This document shows positions 30,701-37,082 of a stretch of 64,000 bases of DNA, piece by piece (position 1 is the stretch's first letter; every line of letters begins with the position of its first letter). This DNA comes from Pseudomonas syringae (GTDB lineage Bacteria; Pseudomonadota; Gammaproteobacteria; Pseudomonadales; Pseudomonadaceae), in assembly GCF_023278085.1 (NCBI RefSeq), contig NZ_CP066265.1:774501-838500 (forward strand), written 5' to 3'. Below the pieces are notes generated by a model. That model was not told where the DNA came from and searched no databases. It saw only the letters and a program-made list of their open reading frames with translations. The translations under genes were made by a program, and so were the position numbers.

Positions 30701-30907
30701 CCTAGGCATACTGGCAGTCATCCGAATTACACTGAAGCTGTAAGGCAGAGTTTGAATAGTATGGATGGGAGTTTACCAATTGATCAATTACAAAAGCAGG
30801 TTTACGACTTGCAGGTCAAGCTGAGAGATGTAACTAAATCCGGCATGCCTGTAAGAAATATTGATGGTGCTAAAACAGAAGTGTGGTTGAAATGGATAAA
30901 AAAATAG
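21743..30907 (+). CDS. cdiA: CdiA/FhaB-type two-partner-secreted contact-dependent inhibition protein with C-terminal AHH-like nuclease
   Basis: A 3054-residue exoprotein. The start [12 protein letters not shown] leads into a hydrophobic signal ([19 protein letters not shown]). A TPS/haemagglutination-activity domain (about residues 60-320) contains [20 protein letters not shown], the hallmark of TpsA proteins. A long beta-helical repeat region (about 330-2000) of LDNSAG/NNRSG-type repeats follows, then haemagglutinin repeats (GRDI..., [13 protein letters not shown]), an Ala/Gly-rich hydrophobic stretch near 2210-2270, and a pretoxin region. The last ~120 residues carry YQAQHLIP (His about 2944), SNGIFLP and HTGSHPNY (His 2989 and 2993), matching the AHH family of HNH/EndoVII nucleases. 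The final ~280 codons are markedly AT-richer. The immunity gene overlaps the end. No cdiB lies next to it. Confidence 0.88.
   Translation: [3054 protein letters not shown]
23181..23752 (+). repeat. Near-identical 309-bp tandem duplication within cdiA
   Basis: About 263 bases starting at 23181 recur at 23490 with few changes, giving an in-frame offset of 309 bases (103 residues). The encoded repeats carry GLIQA(T/S)GGSL, [24 protein letters not shown] and LLSV(N/T)GGNVLNQSG. This is recent expansion of the beta-helix shaft. Confidence 0.85.
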
Positions 30908-31401
30908 AAATTGGTGAGAATACAGACCTAGTAGCTGAAGTTCTAGGGTTTGTGAAGAGCGGTAGCCTCTTGAAGATATCCGGCCGGGCTTCTTCAGGTG
31001 GCGCAGTTATTAATGATCTTAACGCGGCGAAGAAGTATGCCTGGGATAAGGTTTATGGTGAAGAAGAGTTTACTTGGGCAGATTTGCGCTCAGAAAAAAT
31101 GAGTGAAATTTGGAGTATTGTTTACAATGACGGGAGCAAGTACTCGGAGGTGGATAGTAAACTTTCAGGTATCTTGGATGAGCTGGATCGAGAGGTTCGA
31201 ATTCAACTCGATCAGCAGCATAAAGAGTTGTTAGATGACATCGTGTCTGACTTAAAAGGATGTTTATATAGTCGAGCGGTTTTAGGGAGGAATAATAATT
31301 TTTTCGAGAATGTTTTTATGATCTATCAGAGCGGTGGTTGGCCATGTGGCTGGAAAGGTGATTGGCCGAATGGGCAGGCGATTGCTTATTACATTGCTTA
31401 G
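30892..31401 (+). CDS. Probable CdiI immunity protein for the adjacent AHH-like toxin
   Basis: A 169-residue acidic, soluble protein beginning MDKKIEIGENTDLVAEVLGF. Its start lies 16 bases inside the end of cdiA, the usual position of an immunity gene behind a CdiA toxin tip. The sequence is AT-rich compared with the core of cdiA. It has no signal peptide or membrane segment, as expected for a cytoplasmic nuclease inhibitor. I do not recognise a named immunity family; the role is inferred from position and size. The C-terminus is GGWPCGWKGDWPNGQAIAYY. Confidence 0.7.
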   Translation: MDKKIEIGENTDLVAEVLGFVKSGSLLKISGRASSGGAVINDLNAAKKYAWDKVYGEEEFTWADLRSEKMSEIWSIVYNDGSKYSEVDSKLSGILDELDREVRIQLDQQHKELLDDIVSDLKGCLYSRAVLGRNNNFFENVFMIYQSGGWPCGWKGDWPNGQAIAYYIA

Positions 31402-31811
31402 GTGGTGCAAAAGGGCCAGGCTCTGCTGGTACGGGCACGACGGCGGGTAGTAATGTTGCAAGTACAACGCCTAAAGCTGGTGTTTTTTGGAATAAAACAA
31501 CAGTTCTAGATAGGACTGTTACCAAGCTTGAGCTTGAAAAAGGATTGGGAGTTCATGTTGAAATAAGTATTAATGGAGATTGGTCATCTTGCGTAAGCGG
31601 CCCACACATTGTCTTTGGACAAAGAGCAAATATGCAGTTTGATTTCTATCGTGATGGGCTGATTGGCTTTAGATTTACAGTTGTAAGTTCCGTGAGTTCC
31701 GATCTCACTGCCCTTAGGGAGTTGCATGACCAAATACTTAGAGGCTTGCTAGGTAGGCCTGATAAAGAAAATGAGAATATGATTTCTTATGATTTTTTTT
31801 GGGGGTTGTAA
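31362..31811 (+). CDS. Probable orphan CDI module remnant (pretoxin-like linker plus unknown domain)
   Basis: An open frame of 149 codons from a TTG, overlapping the end of the immunity gene. From about 31396 the sequence LGGAKGPGSAGTGTTAGSN resembles the Gly/Ala/Lys linker ahead of CdiA toxin tips; the local cdiA has a related stretch ([12 protein letters not shown]). It continues into FWNKTTVLDRTVTKLELEKG and a domain with GDWSSCVSGPHIVFGQRANM that I do not recognise. Without a good ribosome binding site and with a linker at its start, it looks like a displaced cdiA-CT fragment, perhaps fused to an old immunity gene, rather than an independent gene. It is strongly AT-rich. Confidence 0.45.
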   Translation: MAEWAGDCLLHCLGGAKGPGSAGTGTTAGSNVASTTPKAGVFWNKTTVLDRTVTKLELEKGLGVHVEISINGDWSSCVSGPHIVFGQRANMQFDFYRDGLIGFRFTVVSSVSSDLTALRELHDQILRGLLGRPDKENENMISYDFFWGL

Positions 31812-31896
31812 CTTTTTATCTAGATCCGAGAGGAGGCTCTTGTTGTGTTGGTGTGCGTTGGAATTGAGGGGGTGGGGGTTTTGATGGAATTTGCTC

Positions 31897-32055
31897 GTGT
31901 TACAAAAAATAGGCGCCTTGGAAGATTTTATTGAAGAACTCGTAGAGCTTGGTTCACTAGCAATGGTCGATTTCTTAGGGTGTATAAAAGCTGATATTGC
32001 AAAAGCGACCAACAGTGAAGCCCAAAATGGTCGTCTGACAGTGCAACGCGTTTAA
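31897..32055 (+). pseudogene. Short open frame, possible immunity-gene remnant
   Basis: A 52-codon frame from GTG reading MLQKIGALEDFIEELVELGS and on to TVQRV, ending at TAA 32055. An in-frame stop lies just upstream (31882-31884), and an AGGAGG occurs about 60 bases before the frame, before a different reading phase. Composition matches the AT-rich CDI tail. It may be the C-terminal end of a decayed small gene. Not recognised. Confidence 0.3.
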
Positions 32056-32124
32056 GGTCGCTCTTTAAAAAATAGAATTTTTTAATCCGTAAGGTTGTTT
32101 TCTAGTTTACGCTGACCCGTTTTT

Positions 32125-32357
32125 AGGTCGGCAACGACATCAACCTGCTGGCCAAAACCGACAGCAGCAAGGACTACCAGATCATCACCGGCGGTAGTAA
32201 ATCGACCATGACCACCGACGTCAAAAACCTTGCGTCCACGGTCGTTGCCGGTGGCAACGTAAGCATCGACGCTGCGCACGACGTCAACTTCCTTGCCAGC
32301 CAGCCCAAGCCCGGCAACGACCTGAACATCACAGCAGGACGCACCTTCAAAAACGTC
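32125..32357 (+). pseudogene. Displaced duplicate of an internal cdiA segment
   Basis: This ~233-base stretch aligns colinearly with 27351-27580 inside cdiA (constant offset 4774 until a 3-base insertion near the end), at high but incomplete identity. It encodes [19 protein letters not shown] and [20 protein letters not shown] in an open frame that starts right after a stop (TAG 32124-32126). High GC returns exactly here after the AT-rich toxin tail. It is a remnant of a second cdiA copy or of recombination used for toxin exchange. Confidence 0.88.
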
Positions 32358-32454
32358 ACACCCACCAGTCAGTCCCATTCCTGCCAAACGTCGCATATCC
32401 TCTTCCTTCCACGCATAATCCCACTCCTCCTACACAACCCAAACACCACAAAAA

Positions 32455-32910
32455 ATGACCCTCCACATCCGCCCGGCCATCCCATCAGACACACCCGCCA
32501 TCAGTCGTCTGATCCTGACCACGCTGCGCACCAGCAATGCCATTGATTACCCCGCCAGCGTTATCGAGCGCGTTGAGCAGAGCTTCACCCCAGAAGCGTT
32601 AGCAGCATTGATGTTGCGGCGCCGAGTGTTTGTCGCCGTGGCGGAAGACACTGTCATCGGAACCGCCAGCCTCGACGGGCGGGCTGTGCGTTCGGTGTTT
32701 GTTGATCCCGAATGGCACCGGCAGGGAGTAGGGCGGCTATTGATGACAGAGGTCGAGCGGGTTGCCCGTGAGAATGGCGTGGTGTCTCTGGTGGTGCCAT
32801 CGTCGTTGACTGCACAGGGGTTCTACGTCGCACTCGGCTTTGAAGTCGTGCGCGAGCAGCAGGATGGCGAGGAGCGCACCTTGATCATGGAGCGGAAGTT
32901 AAGCGTCTGA
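32455..32910 (+). CDS. GNAT family N-acetyltransferase
   Basis: A 151-residue acetyltransferase. The acetyl-CoA site is the pattern VFVDPEWHRQGVGRLLM (Q/RxxGxG/A), preceded by the strand SLDGRAVRSV and followed by GFYVALGFEVV, the usual GNAT C-terminal helix and strand. The N-terminus starts MTLHIRPAIPSDTPAI. No substrate can be deduced. It follows the cdiA fragment by about 100 bases and ends convergently with the GAF gene. Confidence 0.85.
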   Translation: MTLHIRPAIPSDTPAISRLILTTLRTSNAIDYPASVIERVEQSFTPEALAALMLRRRVFVAVAEDTVIGTASLDGRAVRSVFVDPEWHRQGVGRLLMTEVERVARENGVVSLVVPSSLTAQGFYVALGFEVVREQQDGEERTLIMERKLSV

Positions 32911-32923
32911 AGTTTACCGCGTG

Positions 32924-33424
32924 TCAGGCGGTGACCTCTTGAATTTCCTGCAGCTGGTAGTGCGCATACAGCGTGCTGGCGATCAATGTGCAGAAGACTT
33001 TCAGGGTGTCGAGCGTGTCGTGATCGTCGAGTTGCGCCGGCAGGGTGTCCAGGCCGCACAGCGTGCCGAAGAAATCACCGTTAGGAAAAACGATCGGTAG
33101 CGAGAAATAGCTCTGGAAGCCGTAGAGTTTCGGAACGGGGTGTTCTGCATAAACCGCATCGGTAGCCAGCTCGTTGATGACAATGGGCTGCCTGTGCTGG
33201 CGCAGTTCATTGCACAGCGTGGTTTCAAGCTTGAGCTCGTGACCCGCTTCCAGTCCGAAATTGATTTCGTCGTAGACGGCGCAGGCGGTCCAGCTGCTAT
33301 CGGTCACTTTCGCAATCGCCGCAAATCTCAACCCCGTCAGCCGGGTAACCAGCCGCAGGAGGCTGGAAGTGGCCTCGATTTCACTGATGACTGCCAGCTC
33401 TGCTGAAGTCAGGTTGCTGTTCAA
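32924..33424 (-). CDS. Stand-alone GAF-domain protein
   Basis: A 166-residue protein starting at a TTG with AGGG upstream (no in-frame ATG fits). A single GAF domain spans most of it: ATSSLLRLVTRLTGLRFAAI at the start, then SYFSLPIVFPNGDFFGTLCG and LDTLPAQ. It resembles GAF sensory modules that normally precede kinases or cyclases, but here it stands alone. Ligand and partner are unknown. It converges with the GNAT gene. Confidence 0.75.
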   Translation of the reverse strand: MNSNLTSAELAVISEIEATSSLLRLVTRLTGLRFAAIAKVTDSSWTACAVYDEINFGLEAGHELKLETTLCNELRQHRQPIVINELATDAVYAEHPVPKLYGFQSYFSLPIVFPNGDFFGTLCGLDTLPAQLDDHDTLDTLKVFCTLIASTLYAHYQLQEIQEVTA

Positions 33425-33651
33425 AATGTATCACCCTGGTCATAAAAGCACTCATGCAGCCTTGGCAGTACGCCTGGCGGTGCCGGTCTTGTGCAGAAGG
33501 TGATCGTGCCATATCTGATCGAGGCTTACATAACTATCTTGGTGGTTACCCGAAACTATTTAGTATCAACTTTTAGAAAATTGCGCGAACGGTCATGCAG
33601 ACAAGACTGCACTTTTCAGCTTGCCTGCTGCCATACTGCCGTGCCAAATGA

Positions 33652-35277
33652 TCAAGTCTTGAATCGTAATACCAAATCGTTCAGATTTACCGCCAGCTCC
33701 GAAAGCTCGTTACTGGCCTCCAGCGTCTGACGGGTGCCCTCGCTGCTTTGTACCGCAAGATTACGGATGCTGATCAGGCTTCTGTCCACATCCCGCGCCA
33801 CATGCGCCTGTTGTTCGGAGGCGGCGGCGATTTGCAGGTTGCGGTTGTTGATCTCCAGCACCGAATCGGTGATCTGGCGCAGCGATTGCCCAGCGCCCTC
33901 TGCCGTTTTACGAGTGTTATGAACTTCCAGAGTGCTCTTCTGCATTGATTCAACGGTGGCGGACGAGCCCGCCTGAATCGCCGAGATCATCTGTTCGACT
34001 TCTTGGGTAGATGTCTGGGTGCGATGTGCCAGCGCCCGAACTTCATCAGCCACCACCGCAAACCCGCGACCCTGCTCACCTGCGCGAGCGGCTTCGATGG
34101 CGGCGTTGAGTGCCAGCAGGTTGGTCTGCTCTGCAATCCCGCGAATCACGCCCAGCACCTTGCTAATGTCCTGTGCCTGACCGGCGAGGGCGGTGACCTG
34201 TGCGGATGAACCTTCGACCAGTCCGGTCAGGTTCTGCATAGCAGTCAGGGTTTCCGAAACGCGCTGGTTGCCCAGGTCGGCAGAGACGCTGGACTGCTGA
34301 GCCGCTTCGGAGGTGGACGTAGCATTACGAGCGACCTCTTCTACGGCAGCACTCATTTCGTTTACGGCAGTTGCGGCCTGTTCGATTTCGCTGTTCTGTT
34401 GCTGCAGGGTGCGGTCGGCACTTTCGGTGATCGAGGTCATTTCGACGGCGGCGGTGCTCAGTTGAGCCGACGCACCGGAGATTTGCTGAATGGTGTCGCG
34501 CAGATTGTTCGACATCATGTTCAGCGAGTTCATCAGGCGCGACGCCTCGTCATTGCCGGTGACTTCCAGTTGTCGGGTCAGATCGCCTGCAGCAATGTCT
34601 TCTGCGAGTTTCAGGGACGCGCTGATCGGATCGACAATACTGCGGGTCAGTGCAATCGCAAGGAATACCGTCAATATCGAGGCAATAATTACCACGATCA
34701 GCAGTACATTGACGCTGTGGTCATAAACCGCTGTGGCGTCACTGCCTGAGCGTTCGGCCTCTTTCGCGTTCTGCCCACGCAGAGTGCTGAGGTCGGACTG
34801 ATAGGCATTGGCTCGCTGGACTTGCTCGTTGTTGGCGAAAGACAGGGCTTTTTCGTGATCCGTAGCGTCGGTGGTCACTATTTGCTTAACGCCCGCTACG
34901 TAATTGTCCATCTTGTTATGGGCTGCCTCGAACTGGATTCGGTCCTGCTCGCCGGAAATCAGATGCTGCCGGTAGAATTCACTGCGCGATTGCAGGGTAT
35001 TGATGGCCTCCAGAGCGTTGCTCGCCGCGGTGCTTCGCACGGTCGGGTCAGTACTGGCCAGCATGCGGATGCTTTCCAGCCGGGCATGGAGCAGGGCGAT
35101 CTGAATATCGTCGACGACCTGAATGCTCGGCAGCGAGTTCTCCTCTATGTTCTGCTCTGCCCCGCGCAGGTGACCGATCTGAACATACGAAAACCCGCCC
35201 AGGCCTATTAAAATCAGGGTGATGATGCCAAAGCACAGGGATGCTCTGCGCGAGATATTCAACGATCTGAGGTTCAT
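33652..35277 (-). CDS. Methyl-accepting chemotaxis protein (4HB_MCP sensor type)
   Basis: A 541-residue chemoreceptor from ATG 35277, chosen because GGAGG lies 6 bases before it. The first membrane segment (about residues 12-32) is followed by a helical periplasmic sensor of about 160 residues of the four-helix-bundle MCP type. The second membrane segment (VLLIVVIIASILTVFLAIAL) leads to a HAMP domain (SLKLAEDIAAGDLTRQLEV) and the cytoplasmic signalling domain. The conserved hairpin tip is GVIRGIAEQTNLLALNAAIE, followed by ARAGEQGRGFAVVADEVR. No C-terminal CheR-binding pentapeptide is present. Ligand unknown. Confidence 0.93.
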   Translation of the reverse strand: MNLRSLNISRRASLCFGIITLILIGLGGFSYVQIGHLRGAEQNIEENSLPSIQVVDDIQIALLHARLESIRMLASTDPTVRSTAASNALEAINTLQSRSEFYRQHLISGEQDRIQFEAAHNKMDNYVAGVKQIVTTDATDHEKALSFANNEQVQRANAYQSDLSTLRGQNAKEAERSGSDATAVYDHSVNVLLIVVIIASILTVFLAIALTRSIVDPISASLKLAEDIAAGDLTRQLEVTGNDEASRLMNSLNMMSNNLRDTIQQISGASAQLSTAAVEMTSITESADRTLQQQNSEIEQAATAVNEMSAAVEEVARNATSTSEAAQQSSVSADLGNQRVSETLTAMQNLTGLVEGSSAQVTALAGQAQDISKVLGVIRGIAEQTNLLALNAAIEAARAGEQGRGFAVVADEVRALAHRTQTSTQEVEQMISAIQAGSSATVESMQKSTLEVHNTRKTAEGAGQSLRQITDSVLEINNRNLQIAAASEQQAHVARDVDRSLISIRNLAVQSSEGTRQTLEASNELSELAVNLNDLVLRFKT

Positions 35278-35295
35278 ATCTGCCTCCAGCGGCAA

Positions 35296-35811
35296 AAACA
35301 GGCGGATGGGTGAAAAGCCCTTTCCAGTAACGGGTTTTCTGCCGAAGACGGGAGAGCTTTAATTAAAAGGCATGAAAGTTATTTCATGCCTGTGTCACGT
35401 CACTGGATGTGCTGAGTTGACGTTAAATAAGCGTGTTGATCGTTGAGGGTGTAAATGATTGCGCCCCTGAACTTAAGTATTAACTCTAATTTCACTAATT
35501 CGGTTCTGATGACTGGGGTTTGTTTATCTACTACGCTGTTTCTATACACGTTCACTGGTTGGCGGCCTGTCGGTCTTGACCACATTGTTCTGAAAGTTCG
35601 CCACACAGCCCGGTGATCAACAGTGCACGCTTTAAGAAACCGTCAAGAAATGAGGCGGGTAGGGCTTCTCTATCGACCGGCAGGGGCGCTGATTCTTCAA
35701 GCGATGACGGGCACGGGCGTTAATTTGTATCTGCAGGTTTACCTGGGCTTTGACGGGCTTCGCGAGTGGTAAGGTTGCGCCTTTTTTGCGCTTGTACCCT
35801 GTGGAGCCTTC
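35296..35811. other. Intergenic region with an isolated hairpin
   Basis: About 500 bases between the divergent chemoreceptor and nhaA genes. A perfect hairpin AGGCATGAAA / TTTCATGCCT lies at 35368-35391, followed on the minus strand by TTTTAATT. I see no reliable gene; a 68-codon minus-strand frame at 35400-35606 lacks a start signal. The region holds the upstream sequences of both neighbours. Confidence 0.5.
35368..35391 (-). terminator. Perfect 10-bp hairpin, possible minus-strand terminator
   Basis: AGGCATGAAA-GTTA-TTTCATGCCT with a short T4 run on the minus strand. No minus-strand gene ends nearby, so it may end an unannotated transcript or shield the chemoreceptor promoter. Confidence 0.4.
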
Positions 35812-36990
35812 ATGCATAAACCCACCCCTCGTACTGAATCCCCCAACGCGCTGGCGTTCATCACGCGGTTTTTCGCTGCTGAATCCGCTGGTGGCCTGAT
35901 CCTGATGGCCGCTGCGCTGGCAGCCCTGATTGTCGCCAACTCGCCGTTGGCGGACGGTTATTTTGCAGCGTTGCATGCCGTGGTCGCGGGGCTGTCGGTT
36001 TCGCACTGGATCAACGATGGCCTGATGGCGATCTTCTTCATGCTGGTCGGCCTGGAAATCAAGCGTGAAATGCTGGCCGGCCAGCTTGCATCCTGGAGTC
36101 AGCGAGCATTGCCGGGTTTCGCCGCGTTGGGCGGCATGGTGGTTCCGGCGCTTATCTATGTGGCATTCAACTGGGGTCAGCCAGGCACCATCGGCGGCTG
36201 GGCCATTCCGGCGGCGACTGACATCGCCTTCGCGCTGGGGGTGTTGTCCTTGCTGGGCAAGCGCGTGCCGCTGTCCCTCAAGATCTTTCTGTCGGCACTG
36301 GCGATCCTTGATGACCTCGGCGCGGTGCTGATCATCGCGCTGTTCTACACCAGCGATCTGTCGATCCCCATGCTGCTGGCGGCGTTTGCCACCATTGCCG
36401 TACTGGTTGCACTGAATCGACTGGGCGTGAAAAAACTGCTGCCCTACCTGATCATCGGCGCACTGCTGTGGTTCTTCATGCTCCAGTCCGGCATTCACGC
36501 CACCCTTGCAGGCGTTGCGCTGGCGCTGTGCATCCCGCTCGGCAAACCCGATGAAGAGGCCAGCTCACCGCTGCTGCATCTGGAAGAGAAACTGCACCCG
36601 TGGGTCGCTTTCGCCGTGGTGCCGATCTTCGGCTTTGCCAACGCTGGCGTATCGCTGTCAGGCATCACCGTAGAGAAGCTGGTTGACCCGGTGCCGCTCG
36701 GCGTCGCCTTGGGGTTGTTGATCGGCAAACAGGTTGGCATCTTCGCCCTGGCTGCACTGGCCATCCGCGCCGGCCTGGCTCGCTTGCCCGACGGCAGCAA
36801 CTGGGGTCAGCTTTACGGTGTTGCGGCGCTGTGCGGTATCGGTTTCACCATGAGCCTGTTCATCGGCGCACTGGCCTTCCCCGGCTCACCTGAACTGGTG
36901 GACGAGGTCAAAGTGGGTGTGTTGATTGGCTCGGTATTGTCGGCTGCGTTGGGGGTTGTGGTGTTGCGCAGGTTTGGGAAGCAGGGGTGA
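35812..36990 (+). CDS. nhaA: Na+/H+ antiporter NhaA
   Basis: A 392-residue inner-membrane antiporter that exports Na+ in exchange for H+. The start has GGAG 7 bases upstream. About 12 membrane segments are visible. Signature elements are [54 protein letters not shown] and [16 protein letters not shown] with the essential Asp pair, and [13 protein letters not shown] near the C-terminus. Length matches the family. It is monocistronic. Confidence 0.95.
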   Translation: MHKPTPRTESPNALAFITRFFAAESAGGLILMAAALAALIVANSPLADGYFAALHAVVAGLSVSHWINDGLMAIFFMLVGLEIKREMLAGQLASWSQRALPGFAALGGMVVPALIYVAFNWGQPGTIGGWAIPAATDIAFALGVLSLLGKRVPLSLKIFLSALAILDDLGAVLIIALFYTSDLSIPMLLAAFATIAVLVALNRLGVKKLLPYLIIGALLWFFMLQSGIHATLAGVALALCIPLGKPDEEASSPLLHLEEKLHPWVAFAVVPIFGFANAGVSLSGITVEKLVDPVPLGVALGLLIGKQVGIFALAALAIRAGLARLPDGSNWGQLYGVAALCGIGFTMSLFIGALAFPGSPELVDEVKVGVLIGSVLSAALGVVVLRRFGKQG

Positions 36991-37082
36991 GTTGGATTTC
37001 GCTAGACTAAGAGTGAGGAGTTGTTCAATTCGGGTCGTATAGTGTAGAAAGGTCAGCCGAAAAGTTAAGGGATTTGAGTCTC

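Noticed and set aside
35632..36498. 288-codon minus-strand frame over the nhaA start
   Set aside because: Antisense to the certain nhaA gene; Gln/His/Arg-rich shadow composition.
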